Part shown: positions 35,486 through 50,400 of the stretch, piece by piece
Numbering within the stretch: position 1 is the first letter of the stretch
Layout: every line of letters starts with the position of its first letter
From: Colletes latitarsis
Taxonomy: Eukaryota; Arthropoda; Insecta; Hymenoptera; Colletidae
DNA: 64,000 nucleotides
NCBI RefSeq assembly: GCF_051014445.1
Contig: NC_135141.1
Coordinates: 3,968,001-4,032,000, forward strand
Reading direction: 5' to 3'
The notes under the pieces: model-generated
What the model was told of the DNA's origin: nothing
What the model saw: only the letters and a program-made list of their open reading frames with translations
Database searches by the model: none
Made by a program: the position numbers and the translations under genes

Positions 35486-38400
35486 ACTGTTACTGTGTGG
35501 TACCACATTACTACGTGACTCAAACCCGAAAAAACCCAGGATCTGGCCAACAAGTATGCAAAGAAGGCAAAATCATGAGCCAGATGCGTGCATAACTCAG
35601 ACCTAACCCAGACGTAACCGGTGTTATCCTCTAAAATGTTGATCGAAACCAAGTTTAATGGACTTTTTCAGTGTGGTACCACATTACTACGTGACTCAAA
35701 CCCGAAAAAACCCAGGATCTGGCCAACAAGTATGCGAAGAAGGCAAAATCATGAGCCAGATGTGGGCATAAGCCAGACCTAACCCAGACCTAACCGGTTT
35801 TATCCTCTAAAATAGTGATCGAAACCAGCTTTAATTGACTGTTTCTGTGTGGTACCACATTACTACGTGATTCAAAACCGAAGAAATTCAGGATCTGGCC
35901 AACATGTGTGCAAAGAAGGCAAAATCATGAGCCAGATGCGTGCATAACTCAGACCTAACCCAGACTTAACCGGTGTCATCCTTTAAAATATTGATCGAAA
36001 CCAAGTTCAGTGGACTGTTTCGGTGTGTTACCACATTACTACGTAACTCAAACACGAAAAAACCCGGGAGCTGGCCATCAAGTATGCGAAGAAGGCAAAA
36101 TCATGAGCCAGATGCGTGCATAACCCAGACCTAACCCAGACCTAACCGGTGTTATCCTCTAAAATGTGGATCAAAACCAGCTTTAATTGACTGTTTCTGT
36201 GTGGTACCACATTACTACGTGATTCAAAACCGAAAAACCCTGGATCAGGCCAACAAGTATGCGAAGAAGGCAAAATCATGTTCCAGATACGGGCATAACC
36301 CAGACCTAACCCAGACCAAACCGGTGTGATCCTCTAAAATATTGATCGAAACCAGGTTTAATTGTCTGTTTCAGTGTGGAACCACATTACTACGTGATTC
36401 AATCCACAGAAAACCTAGGATCTGGCCAACAAGAATGCGGAAAAGGTAAAATCATGAGCCAGATGCGGGCATAACGCAGACCTAACTCAGACCTAACCGG
36501 TGTTATCCCCTAAAATGTGGATCGAAGCCAGCTTTAATTGACTGTTTCAGTGTGGTACCACATTACTACGTGACTCAAACCCGAAAAAACCCAGGTTCTG
36601 GCCAACAAGTATGCGAAGAAGGCAAAATCATGAGCCAGATGTGGGCATAAGCCAAACCTAACCCAGACCTAACCGGTTTTATCCTCTAAAATATTGATCG
36701 AAACCAGGTTTTATTGACTGCTTCTGTGTGGTACCACATTACTACGTGATTCAAATCCGAAAAAACCCAGGATCTGGCCAACAAGTACGCAAAGAAGGCA
36801 AAATCATGAGCCAGATGCGGGCATAACCCAGACCTAACCCAAACCTTACCGGTGTTATCCTCTAAAATATCGATCGAAACTGGGTTCAATTGACTGTTTC
36901 ACTGTGGTACCACATCACTACGTGATTCAAACTGGAAAAAACCCAGGATCTGGCCAACAAGTATGCGAAGAAGGCAAAATCATGAGCCAGATGCGTGCAT
37001 AACCCAGACCTAACCCAGACCTAACCGGTTTTATCCTCTAAAATATTGATCGAAACCAAATTTAATGGACTGTTTCAGTGTGGTACCACATTACTACGTG
37101 ACTCAAACCCGAAAAAACCCAGGTTCTGGCCAACAAGTATTCTAAGAAGGCAAAATCATGAGCCAGATGTGGGCATAACCCAGACCTAACCCAGACCTAA
37201 CCGGTTTTATCCTCTTAAATATTGATCGAAACCAGGTTTTATTGACTGTTACTCTGTGGTACCACATTACTACGTGATTCAAATCCGAAAAACCCAGGAT
37301 CTGGCCAACAAGTATGCGAAGAAGGCAAAATCTTGAGCCAGATGCGGGCATAAGCCAGACCTAACCGATTTTGTCCTCTAAAATATTAATCGAAACCAGG
37401 CTTTATTGACTGATACTGTGTGGTACCACTTTACTACGTGATTTAAATCCGAAAAAAACCCAGGATCTGGCCAACAAGTATGCAAAGAAGGCAAAATCAT
37501 GAGCCAGATGCGGGCATAACACAGACCTAACCCAGACCTAACCGGTTTTATCCTCTAAAATATTGATCGAAACCAGGTTTTATTGACTGTTACTTTGTGG
37601 TACCACATTACTACGAGATTTAAATCCGAAAAAAACCCAGGATCTGGCCAACAAGTATGCAAAGAAGGCAAAATCATGAGCCAGATACGGGCATAACACA
37701 GACCTAACCCAGACCTAACCGGTTATATTCTCTAAAATATTGATCGAAACCAGGTTTTGTTGACTGTTTCGTTGTGGTACCGCATTACTACGTGATTCAA
37801 ACAGGGTAAAACCCAGGTTCTGGCCAACAAGTATGCGAAGAAGGCAAAATCATGAGCCAGATGCGGGCATAAGCCAGACCTAACCCAGCCCTAACCTGTT
37901 TTATCCTCTAAAATATTGATCGAAACCAGGTTTTATTGACTGTTACTGTGTGGTACCACATTACTGCGTGATTCAAATCCGAAAAAACCCAGGATCTGGC
38001 CAACAAGTATGCAAAGATGGAAAAATCATGAGCCAGATGCGGGCATAACCCAGACCTAACCGGTTTCATCCTCTAAAATAGTGATCGAAATGAGGTTTAA
38101 TTGACTGTTACTGTGTGGTGCCACATTACTACGTGATTCAAATCCGAAAAAACCCAGGATCTGGCCAACAAGTATGCAAAGAATTCAAAATCATGAGCGA
38201 GATGCGGGCATAACCCAGACCTAGCCCAGACCTAGCCGGTTTTATCCTTTAAGATATTGATCGAAACCAGGTTTTGTTGACTGCTACTGTGTGGTACCAC
38301 ATTACTACGTGATTCAAATGCGAAAAAACCCAGGATCTGGCCAAGAAGTATGCAAAGAAGGCAAAATCATGAGCCAGATGCGCGCATAACCCAGACCTAA

Positions 38401-39145
38401 ACCAGACCTAACCGGTGTCATCCTCTAAAATATTGATCGAAACCAAGTTTAATGGGCCGCTTCAGTGTGGTACCACATTACTACGTGACTCAAACCCGAA
38501 AAAACCCAGGTTCTGGCCAACAAGTATGCGAAGAAGGCAAAATCATGAGCCAGATGCGTGCATAACTCAGACCTAACCCAGACCTAACCGGTGTCATCCT
38601 TTAAAATGTTGATCGAAACCAAGTTTAATGGACTGCTTCAGTGTGGTACCACATTACTACGTGACTCAAACCCGAAAAAACCCAGGATCTGGCCAACAAG
38701 TATGCGAAGAAGGCAAAATCATGAGCCAGATGTGGGCATAAGCCAGACCTAACCCAGACCTAACCGGTTTTATCCTCTAAACTATTGATCGGAACCTGGT
38801 TTTATTGACTGTTTTTGTGTGGTACCACATTACTACGTGATTCAAATCCGAAAAAACCCAAAATCTGGCCAGGTATGCAAAGAAGGCAAAATCATGAGCC
38901 AGATGCGCGCATAACCCAGACCTAAACCAGCCCTAACCTGTTTTATCCTCCAAAATATTGATCGAAACCAGGTTTTATTGACTGTTACTGTGTGGTACCA
39001 CATTACTACGTGATTCAAATCCGAAAAAACCCAGGATCTGGCAAACAAGTATGCAAAGAAGGAAAAATCATGAGCCAGTTGCGGGCATAACCCAGACCTA
39101 ACCGGTTTTATCCTCTAAAATATTGATCGAAATGAGGTTTAATTG
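35486..39145. repeat. Tandem unit U, copy 3 (3660 bp)
   Basis: Starts at the GACTCAAACCC monomer after TAGTTATCGAAATGAGG and ends at the equivalent point near 39145, where TATTGATCGAAATGAGG replaces TAGTTATCG. It carries the CTGGCCAGGTATGC deletion at 38864. The latter half is copied again at 44641-47470 at offset 7652. Confidence 0.88.
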
Positions 39146-40270
39146 ACTGTTACTGTGTGGTGCCACATTACTACGTGACTCAAACCCGAAAAAACCCAGG
39201 ATCTGGCCAACAAGTATGCAAAGAAGTCAAAATCATGAGCGAGATGCGGGCATAGCCCAGACCTAACCCAGACCTAACCGGTGTTATCCTCTAAAATGTG
39301 GATCGAAACCAGCTTTAATTGACTGTTTTAGTGTGGTACCACATTACTACGTGACTCAAACCCGAAAAAACCCAGGTTCTGGCCAACAAGTATGCGAAGA
39401 AGGCAAAATCATGAGCCAGATGTGGGCATAAGCCAGACCTAACCCAGACCTAACCGGTTTTATCCTTTAAAATATTGATCGATACCAGGTTTTGTTGACT
39501 GCTACTGTGTGGTACCACATTACTACGTGATTCAAATCCGAAAAAACCCAGGATCTGGCCAACAAGTATGCAAAGAAGGCAAAATCATGAGCCAGATACG
39601 CGCATAACCCAGACCTAAACCAGACTTAACCGGTGTCATCCTTTAAAATATAGATCGAAACCAAGTTTAGTGGTCTGTTTCAGTGTGTTACCACATTACT
39701 ACGTAACTCAAACACGAAAAAACCCGGGATCTGGCCAACAAGTATGCGAAGAATGCAAAATCATGAGCGAGATGCGGGCATAACCCAGACCTAACCCAGA
39801 CCTAACCGGTGTTATCCTCTAAAATGTGGATCGAAACCTGCTTTAATTGACTGTTTTAGTGTGGTACCACATTACTACGTGACTCAAACCCGAAAAAACC
39901 CAGGTTCTGGCCAACAAGTATGCGAAGAAGGCAAAATCATGAGCCAGATGTGGGCATAAGCCAGACCTAACCCAGACCTAACCTGTTTTATCCTTTAAAA
40001 TATTGATCGATACCAGGTTTTGTTGACTGCTACTGTGTGGTACCACATTACTACGTGATTCAAATCCGAAAAAACCCAGGATCTGGCCAACAAGTATGCA
40101 AAGAAGGCAAAATCATCAGCCAGATGCGCGCATAACCCAGACCTAAACCAGACTTAACCGGTGTCATCCTTTAAAATATTGATCGAAACCAAGTTTAGTG
40201 GACTGTTTCAGTGTGTTACCACATTACTACGTAACTCAAACACGAAAAAACCCGGGATCTGGCCAACAAG
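39146..40270. repeat. 528-bp trimer repeated twice
   Basis: After about 70 bp of transition, a three-monomer unit runs about 39215-39742 and again about 39743-40270 at offset 528. Markers appear in the same order: GACTGTTTTAGTGTGG, TCGATACCAGG at 39480 and 40008, and CAGACTTAACC at 39621 and 40149. The related region at 46867-47395 has this trimer once. Confidence 0.88.
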
Positions 40271-41356
40271 TATACGAAGAAGGCAAAGTCATGAGCCAGA
40301 TGCGTGCATAACCCAGACCTAACCCAGACCTAATCGGTGTTATCCTCTAAAATGTGGATCAAAACCAGCTTTAATTGACTGTTTCTGTGTGGTACCACAT
40401 TACTACGTGATTCAAAACCGAAAAACCCTGGATCAGGCCAACAAGTATGCGAAGAAGGCAAAATCATGTGCCAGATACGGGCATAACCCAGACCTAACCC
40501 AGACCAAACTGGTGTGATCCTCTAAAATATTGATCGAAAGCAGGTTTAATTGTCTGTTTCAGTGTGGAACCACATTACTACGTGATTCAATCCACAGAAA
40601 ACCTAGGATCTGGCCAACAAGAATGCGGAAAAGGTAAAATCATGAGCCAGATGCGGGCATAACGCAGACCTAACTCAGACCTAACCGGTGTTATCCTCCA
40701 AAATATTGATCGAAACCAGGCTTTATTGACTGTTACTGTGTGGTACCACTTTACTACGTGATTTAAATCCGAAAAAAACCCAGGATCTGGCCAACAAGTA
40801 TGCAAAGAAGGCAAAATCATGAGCCAGATGCGGGCATAACACAGACCTAACCCAGACCTAACCGGTTATATTCTCTAAAATATTGATCGAAACCAGGTTT
40901 TGTTGACTGTTTCGTTGTGGTACCGCATTACTACGTGATTCAAACAGGGTAAAACCCAGGTTCTGGCCAACAAGTATGCGAAGAAGGCAAAATCATGAGC
41001 CAGATGCGGGCATAAGCCAGACCTAACCCAGCCCTAACCTGTTTTATCCTCTAAAATATTGATCGAAACCAGGTTTTATTGACTGTTACTGTGTGGTACC
41101 ACATTACTTCGTGATTCAAATCCGAGAAACCCAGGATCTGGCCAACAAGTATGCGAAGAAGGCAAAATCTTGAGCCAGATGCGGGCATAAGCCAGACCTA
41201 ACCGGTTTTGTCCTCTAAAATATTGATCGAAACCAGGCTTTATTGACTGTTACTGTGTGGTACCACTTTACTACGTGATTTAAATCCGAAAAAAACCCAG
41301 GTTCTGGCCAACAAGTATGCGAAGGAGGCAAAATCATGAGCCAGATGCGTGCATAA
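40271..41356. repeat. Patchwork of U-type and Q-type monomers
   Basis: About 40271-40694 follows 36083-36506 (offset 4188). 40861-41100 follows 37718-37957 (offset 3143). About 41103-41300, with ATTACTTCGTG and CCGAGAAACCC, follows 49281-49478 (offset 8178). Junctions fall within monomers. No gene or other element is visible. Confidence 0.8.
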
Positions 41357-44160
41357 CTCGGACCTAACCCAGACCTAACCGGTGTCATCCTTTAAAATGT
41401 TGATCGAAACCAAGTTTAATGGACTGTTTCAGTGTGGTACCACATTACTACGTGATTCAAATCCGAAGAAACCCAAAATCTGGCCAAGTATGCAAACATG
41501 GCAAAATCATGAGCCAGATGCAGGCATAAGCCAGACCTAACCCAGACCTAACCGGTGTCATCCTCTAAAATATTGATCGAAACCAAGTTTAATGGGCCGC
41601 TTCAGTGTGGTACCACATTACTACGTGACTCAAACCCGAAAAACCCTAGGTTCTGGCCAACAAGTATGCGATGAAGGCAAAATCATGAGCCAGATGCGTG
41701 CATAACTCAGACCTAACCCAGACCTAACCGATGTCATCCTTTAAAATGTTGATCGAAACCAAGTTTAATGGACTGTTTCAGTGTGGTACCACATTACTAC
41801 GTGACTCAAACCCGAAAAAACCCTGGATCTGGCCAACAAGTATGCAAAGATGGAAAAATCATGAGCCATATGCGGGCATAACCCAGACCTAACCGGTTTT
41901 ATCCTCTAAAATAGTGATCGAAATGAGGTTTAATTGACTGTTACTGTGTGGTGCCACATTACTACGTGACTCAAACCCGAAAAAACCCAGGTTCTGGCCA
42001 ACAAGTATGCGAAGAAGGCAAAATCATGAGCGAGATGCGGGCATAACCCAGACCTAACCCAGACCTAATCGGTTTTATCCTTTAAAATATTGATCGATAC
42101 CAGGTTTTGTTGACTGCTACTGTGTGGTACCACATTACTACGTGATCCAAATCCGAAAAAACCCAGGATCTGGCCAACAAGTATGCAAAGAAGGCAAAAT
42201 CATGAGCCAGATGCGCGCATAACCCAGACCTAAACCAGACCTAACCGTTATCATCCTCCAAAATATTGATCGAAACCAAGTTTAATGGGCCGCTTCAGTG
42301 TGGTACCACAGTACTACGTGACTCAAACCCGAAAAAACCCAGGTTCTGGCCAACAAGTATGCGAAGAAGGCATAATCATGAGCCAGATGTGGGCATAAGC
42401 CAGACCTAACCCAGACCTAACCGGTTTTATCCTCTAAAATAGTGATCGAAACCAAATTTAATGGATTGTTTCTGAGTGCTACCACATTACTACGTGACTC
42501 AAACCCGAAAAAACCCAGGATCTGGCCAACAAGTATGCGAAGAAGGCAAAATCATGAGCCAGATGCGCGCATAACCCAGACCTAAACCAGACCTAACCGG
42601 TGTCATCCTCTAAAATATTGATCGAAACCAAGTTTAATGGGCCGCTTCAGTGTGGTACCACTTTACTACTTGACTCAAACCCGAAAAAACCCAGGTTCTG
42701 GCCAACAAGTATGCGAAGGAGGCATAATCATGAGCCAGATGCGTGCATAACTCGGACCTAACCCAGACCTAACCGGTGTCATCCTTTAAAATGTTGATCG
42801 AAACCAAGTTTAATGGACTGTTTCAGTGTGGTACCACATTACTACGTGACTCAAACCCGAAAAAACCCAGGATCTGGCCAACATGTATGCGAAGATGGAA
42901 AAATCATGAGCCATATGCGGGCATAACCCAGACCTAACCGGTTTTATCCTCTAAAATAGTGATCGAAATGAGGTTTAATTGACTGTTACTGTGTGGTGCC
43001 ACATTACTACGTGACTCAAACCCGAAAAAACCCAGGTTCTGGCCAACAAGTATGCGAAGAAGGCAAAATCATGAGCGAGATGCGGGCATAACCCAGACCT
43101 AACCCAGACCTAATCGGTTTTATCCTTTAAAATATTGATCGATACCAGGTTTTGTTGACTGCTACTGTGTGGTACCACATTACTACGTGATCCAAATCCG
43201 AAAAAACCCAGGATCTGGCCAACAAGTATGCAAAGAAGGCAAAATCATGAGCCAGATGCGCGCATAACCCAGACCTAAACCAGACCTAACCGTTATCATC
43301 CTCCAAAATATTGATCGAAACCAAGTTTAATGGGCCGCTTCAGTGTGGTACCACAGTACTACGTGACTCAAACCCGAAAAAACCCAGGTTCTGGCCAACA
43401 AGTATGCGAAGAAGGCATAATCATGAGCCAGATGTGGGCATAAGCCAGACCTAACCCAGACCTAACCGGTGTCATCCTTTAAAATGTTGATCGAAACCAA
43501 GTTTAATGGACTGTTTCAGTGTGGTACCACATTACTACGTGACTCAAACCCGAAAAAACCCTGGATCTGGCCAACAAGTATGCAAAGATGGAAAAATCAT
43601 GAGCCATATGCGGGCATAACCCAGACCTAACCGGTTTTATCCTCTAAAATAGTGATCGAAATGAGGTTTAATTGACTGTTACTGTGTGGTGCCACATTAC
43701 TACGTGACTCAAACCCGAAAAAACCCAGGTTCTGGCCAACAAGTATGCGAAGAAGGCAAAATCATGAGCGAGATGCGGGCATAACCCAGACCTAACCCAG
43801 ACCTAAACGGTTTTATCCTTTAAAATATTGATCGATACCAGGTTTTGTTGACTGCTACTGTGTGGTACCACATTACTACGTGATCCAAATCCGAAAAAAC
43901 CCAGGATCTGGCCAACAAGTATGCAAAGAAGGCAAAATCATGAGCCAGATGCGCGCATAACCCAGACCTAAACCAGACCTAACCGTTATCATCCTCCAAA
44001 ATATTGATTGAAACCAAGTTTAATGGGCCGCTTCAGTGTGGTACCACAGTACTACGTGACTCAAACCCGAAAAAACCCAGGTTCTGGCCAACAAGTATGC
44101 GAAGAAGGCATAATCATGAGCCAGATGTGGGCATAAGCCAGACCTAACCCAGACCTAACC
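41357..44160. repeat. Nested 4-monomer HOR (693 bp) in three copies
   Basis: A four-monomer core carries CCATATGCGG (41866, 42911, 43604), CGATACCAGG, GTGATCCAAATCC, CGTTATCATCC (42246, 43291, 43984) and ACAGTACTACG. Spacings are 1045 and 693 bp, so two extra monomers sit between the first and second cores. The CTCGGACC mark at 41357 and 42751 (offset 1394) shows a longer related unit with a further two-monomer difference. Confidence 0.87.
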
Positions 44161-47100
44161 GGTTTTATCCTCTAAAATAGTGATCGAAACCAAATTTAAT
44201 GGATTGTTTCTGAGTGCTGCCACATTACTACGTGATTCGAAACCGAAAAAACACAGGATCAGGCCAACAAGTATGCGAAGAAGGAGAAATCATGTGCCAG
44301 ATGCGCGCATAACCTAGACCTAACCCAGACGTAACCGGTTTTATCCTCTAAAATATTGATCGAAACCAGGTTTTATTGACTGCTACTGTGTGGTACCACA
44401 TTACTACGTGATTCAAATCCGAATAAACCCAGGATCTGGCCAACAAGTATGCAAAGATGGCAAAATCATGAGCCAGATGCGCGCATAACCCAGACCTAAC
44501 CGGTGTCATCCTCTAAAATATTGATCGAAACCAAGTTTAATGGGCAGTTTCAGTGTGGTATCACATTACAACGAGACTCAAACCCGCAAAAAACCCAGGA
44601 TCTGGCCAACAAGTATGCGAAGAAGGCAAAATCATGAGCCAGATGCGTGCATAACCCAGACCTAACCCAGACCTAACCGGTTTTATCCTCTAAAATATTG
44701 ATCGAAACCAAATTTAATGGACTGTTTCAGTGTGGTACCACATTACTACGTGACTCAAACCCGATAAAACCCAGGTTCTGGCCAACAAGTATTCTAAGAA
44801 GGCAAAATCATGAGCCAGATGTGGGCATAACCCAGACCTAACCCAGACCTAACCGGTTTTATCCTCTTAAATATTGATCGAAACCAGGTTTTATTGACTG
44901 TTACTGTGTGGTACCACATTACTACGTGATTCAAATCCGAAAAACCCAGGATCTGGCCAACAAGTATGCGAAGAAGGCAAAATCTTGAGCCAGATGCGGG
45001 CATAAGCCAGACCTAACCGGTTTTGTCCTCTAAAATATTAATCGAAACCAGGCTTTATTGACTGATACTGTGTGGTACCACTTTACTACGTGATTTAAAT
45101 CCGAAAAAAACCCAGGATCTGGCCAACAAGTATGCAAAGAAGGCAAAATCATGAGCCAGATGCGGGCATAACACAGACCTAACCCTGACCTAACCGGTTT
45201 TATCCTCTAAAATATTGATCGAAACCAGGTTTTATTGACTGTTACTGTGTGGTACCACATTACTACGAGATTTAAATCCGAAAAAAACCCAGGATCTGGC
45301 CAACAAGTATGCAAAGAAGGCAAAATCATGAGCCAGATGCGGGCATAACACAGACCTAACCCAGACCTAACCGGTTATATTCTCTAAAATATTGATCGAA
45401 ACCAGGTTTTGTTGACTGTTTCGTTGTGGTACCGCATTACTGCGTGATTCAAACAGGGTAAAACCCAGGTTCTGGCCAACAAGTATGCGAAGAAGGCAAA
45501 ATCATGAGCCAGATGCGGGCATAAGCCAGACCTAACCCAGCCCTAACCTGTTTTATCCTCTAAACTATTGATCGAAACCAGGTTTTATTGACTGTTACTG
45601 TGTGGTACCACATTACTGCGTGATTCAAATCCGAAAAAACCCAGGATCTGGCCAACAAGTATGCAAAGATGGAAAAATCATGAGCCAGATGCGGGCATAA
45701 CCCAGACCTAACCGGTTTTATCCTCTAAAATAGTGATCGAAATGAGGTTTAATTGACTGTTACTGTGTGGTGCCACATTACTACGTGATTCAAATCCGAA
45801 AAAACCCAGGATCTGGCCAACAAGTATGCAAAGAATTCAAAATCATGAGCGAGATGCGGGCATAACCCAGACCTAGCCCAGACCTAGCCGGGTTTATCCT
45901 TTAAGATATTGATCGAAACCAGGTTTTGTTGACTGCTACTGTGTGGTACCACATTACTACGTGATTCAAATGCGAAAAAACCCAGGATCTGGCCAAGAAG
46001 TATGCGAAGAAGGCAAAATCATGAGCCAGATGCGCGCATAACCCAGACCTAAACCAGACCTAACCGGTGTCATCCTCTAAAATATTGATCGAAACCAAGT
46101 TTAATGGGCTGCTTCAGTGTGGTACCACATTACTACGTGACTCAAACCCGAAAAAACCCAGATTCTGGCCAACGAGTATGCGAAGAAGGCAAAATCATGA
46201 GCCAGATGCGTGCATAACTCAGACCTAACCCAGACCTAACCGGTGTCATCCTTTAAAATGTTGATCGAAACCAAGTTTAATGGACTGCTTCAGTGTGGTA
46301 CCACATTACTACGTGACTCAAACCCGAAAAAACCCAGGATCTGGCCAACAAGTATGCGAAGAAGGCAAAATCATGAGCCAGATGTGGGCATAAGCCAGAC
46401 CTAACCCAGACCTAACCGGTTTTAGCCTCTAAACTATTGATCGGAACCTGGTTTTATTGACTGTTTTTGTGTGGTACCACATTACTACGTGATTCAAATC
46501 CGAAAAAACCCAAAATCTGGCCAGGTATGCAAAGAAGGCAAAATCATGAGCCAGATGCGCGCATAACCCAGACCTAAACCAGCTATAACCTGTTTTATCC
46601 TCCAAAATATTGATCGAAACCAGGTTTTATTGACTGTTACTGTGTGGTACCACATTACTACGTGATTCAAATCCGAAAAAACCCAGGACCTGGCAAACAA
46701 GTATGCAAAGAAGGAAAAATCATGAGCCAGTTGCGGGCATAACCCAGACCTAACCGGTTTTATCCTCTAAAATATTGATCGAAATGAGGTTTAATTGACT
46801 GTTACTGTGTGGTGCCACATTACTACGTGACTCAAACCCGAAAAAACCCAGGATCTGGCCAACAAGTATGCAAAGAAGTCAAAATCATGAGCGAGATGCG
46901 GGCATAGCCCAGACCTAACCCAGACCTAACCGGTGTTATCCTCTAAAATGTGGATCGAAACCAGCTTTAATTGACTGTTTTAGTGTGGTACCACATTACT
47001 ACGTGACTCAAACCCGAAAAAACCCAGGTTCTGGCCAACAAGTATGCGAAGAAGGCAAAATCATGAGCCAGATGTGGGCATAAGCCAGACCTAACCCAGA

Positions 47101-47470
47101 CCTAACCGGTTTTATCCTTTAAAATATTGATCGATACCAGGTTTTGTTGACTGCTACTGTGTGGTACCACATTACTACGTGATTCAAATCCGAAAAAACC
47201 CAGGATCTGGCCAACAAGTATGCAAAGAATGCAAAATCATGAGCCAGATACGCGCATAACCCAGACCTAAACCAGACTTAACCGGTGTCATGCTTTAAAA
47301 TATTGATCGAAACCAAGTTTAGTGGTCTGTTTCAGTGGGTTACCACATTACTACGTAACTCAAACACGAAAAAACCCGGGATCTGGCCAACAAGTATGCG
47401 AAGAAGGCAAAATCATCAGCGAGATGCGGGCATAACCCAGACCTAACCCAGACCTAACCGGTGTTATCCT
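44161..47470. repeat. Further copy of unit U, hybrid of copies 2 and 3
   Basis: 44190-45600 follows 32878-34288 (offset 11312), keeping monomers that copy 3 lacks. 44641-47470 follows 36989-39818 (offset 7652), including the CTGGCCAGGTATGC deletion near 46515. It breaks off near 47470 at TCCTCCAAAATATTG. Confidence 0.86.
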
Positions 47471-50400
47471 CCAAAATATTGATCGAAACCAAATTTAATG
47501 GATTGTTTCTGAGTGCTACCACATTACTACGTGATTCGAAACCGAAAAAACCCAGGATCAGGCCAACAAGTATGCGAAGAAGGAAAAATCATGTGCCAGA
47601 TGCGCGCATAACCCAGACCTAACCCAGACGTAACCAGTTTTATCCTCTAAAATATTGATCGAAACCAGGTTTTATTGACTGCTACTGTGTGGTACCACAT
47701 TACTACGTGATTCAAATCCGAAAAAACCCAAAATCTGGCCAACAAGTACGCAAAGAAGGCAAAATCATGAGCCAGATGCGGGCATAACCCAGACGTAACC
47801 CAGACCTAACCGGTTTTATCCTTTAGAATATTGATCGAAACCAGCTTTAATTGACTGTTTCAATGTGGTACAATATTACTACGTGATTCAAATTCGAGAA
47901 AACCCAGGATCTGGCCAACAAGTATGCGAAGAAGGCAAAATCATGAGCCAGATGCGGGCATAAGCCAGACCTAACCCAGACCTAAACCGTTTTATCCTCT
48001 AAAATATTGATTGAAACCTTGTTTTATTGACTGTTACTGTGTGGTACCACATTACTACGTGATTCAATCCACAGAAAACCTAGGATCTGGCCAACAAGAA
48101 TGCGGAAAAGGTAAAATCATGAGCCAGATGCGGGCATAACGCAGACCTAACCCAGACCTAACCGGTGTTATCCTCTAAAATGTGGATCGAAGCCAGCTTT
48201 AATTGACTGTTTCAGTGTGGTACCACATTACTACGTGACTCGAACCCGAAAAATCCCAGGTTCTGGCCAACAAGTATGCGAAGAAGGCAAATCATGAGCC
48301 AGATGCGGGCATAAGCCAGACCTAACCCAGACCTAACCGGTGTTATCCTCTAAAATATTGATCGAAACTAGGTTTAATTGACTGTTTCACAGTGGTACCA
48401 CATTACTACGTGATTCAAATCCGAAAAAACCCAGGATCTGGCCAACAAGTATGCGAAGAAGGCAAAATCTTGAGCCAGATACGGGCATAACCCAGACCTA
48501 ACCCAGACCTAACCGGTGTTATCCTCTAAAATGTGGATCGAAGCCAGCTTTAATTGACTGTTTCAGTGTGGTACCACATTACTACGTGACTCAAACCCGA
48601 AAAAACCCAGGTTCTGGCCAACAAGTATGCGAAGAAGGCAAAACCATGTGCCAGATGTGGGCATAAGCCAGACCTAACCCAGACCTAACCGGTTTTATCC
48701 TCTAAAATATTGATCGAAACCAGGTTTTATTGACTGCTACTGTGTGGTACCACATTACTACGTGATTCAAATCCGAAAAAACCCAGGATCTGGCCAACAA
48801 GTACGCAAAGAAGGCAAAATCATGAGCCAGATGCGGGCATAACCCAGACCTAACCCAAACCTTACCGGTGTTATCCTCTAAAATATCGATCGAAACTAGG
48901 TTTAATTGACTGTTTCACTGTGGTACCACATCACTACGTGATTCAAACTGGAAAAACCCAGGATCTGGCCAACAAGTATGCGAAGAAGGCAAAATCATGA
49001 GCCAGATGCGTGCATTACCCAGACCTAACCCAGACCTAACCGGTGTTATCCTCCAAAATATTGATCGAAACCAAATTTAATGGATTGTTTCTGAGTGCTA
49101 GCACATTACTACGTGATTCGAAACCGAAAAAACCCAGGATCAGGCCAACAAGTATACGAAGAAGGAAAAATCATGTGCCAGATGCGCGCATAACCCAGAC
49201 CTAACCCAGACGTAACCGGTTTTATCCTCTAAAATATTGATCGAAACCAGGTTTTATTGACTGCTACTGTGTGGTACCACATTACTTCGTGATTCAAATC
49301 CGAGAAACCCAGGATCTGGCCAACAAGTATGCGAAGAAGGCAAAATCTTGAGCCAGATGCGGGCATAAGCCAGACCTAACCGGTTTTGTCCTCTAAGATA
49401 TTGATCGAAACCAGGCTTTATTGACTGTTACTGTGTGGTACCACTTTACTACGTGATTTAAATCCGAAAAAAACCCAGGATCTGGCCAACAAGTATGCAA
49501 AGAAGGCAAAATCATGAGCCAGATGCGGGCATAACCCAGACCTAACCCAAACCTTACCGGTGTTATCCTCTAAAATATCGATCGAAACTAGGTTTAATTG
49601 ACTGTTTCACTATGGTACCACATCACTACGTGATTCAAACTGGAAAAAACCCAGGATCTGGCCAACAAGTATGCGAAGAAGGCAAAATCATGAGCCAGAT
49701 GCGCGCACAACCCAGACCTAAACCAGACCTAACCGGTGTCATCCTCTAAAATATTGATCGAAACCAAGTTTAATGGGCAGTTTCAGTGTGGTATCACATT
49801 ACAACGTGACTCAAACCCGAAAAAAACCCAGGATCTGGCCAACAAGTATGCGAAGAAGGCGAAATCATGAGCCAGATGCGTGCATAACCCAGACCTATCC
49901 CAGACCTAACCGGTTTTGTCCTCTAAAATATTGATCGAAACCAGGCTTTATTGACTGTTACTGTGTGGTACCACTTTACTATGTGATTTAAATCCGAAAA
50001 AAACCCAGGATCTGGCCAACAAGTATGCAAAGAAGGCAAAATCATGAGCCAGATGCGGGCATAACACAGACCTAACCCAGACCTAACCGGTTATATCCTC
50101 TAAAATATTGATCGAAACCAGGTTTTGTTGACTGTTTCGTTGTGGTACCGACTTACTACGTGATTCAAACAGGGTAAAACCCAGGTTCTGGCCAACAAGT
50201 ATGCGAAGAAGGCAAAATCATGAGCCAGATGCGGGCATAAGCCAGACCTAACCCAGACCTAACCGGTGTTATCCTCCAAAATATTGATCGAAACCAAATT
50301 TAATGGATTGTTTCTGTGTGGTACCACATTACTACGTGATTCAAAACCGACAAAACCCAGGATCAGGCCAACAAGAATGCGAAGAAGGCAAAATCATGTG

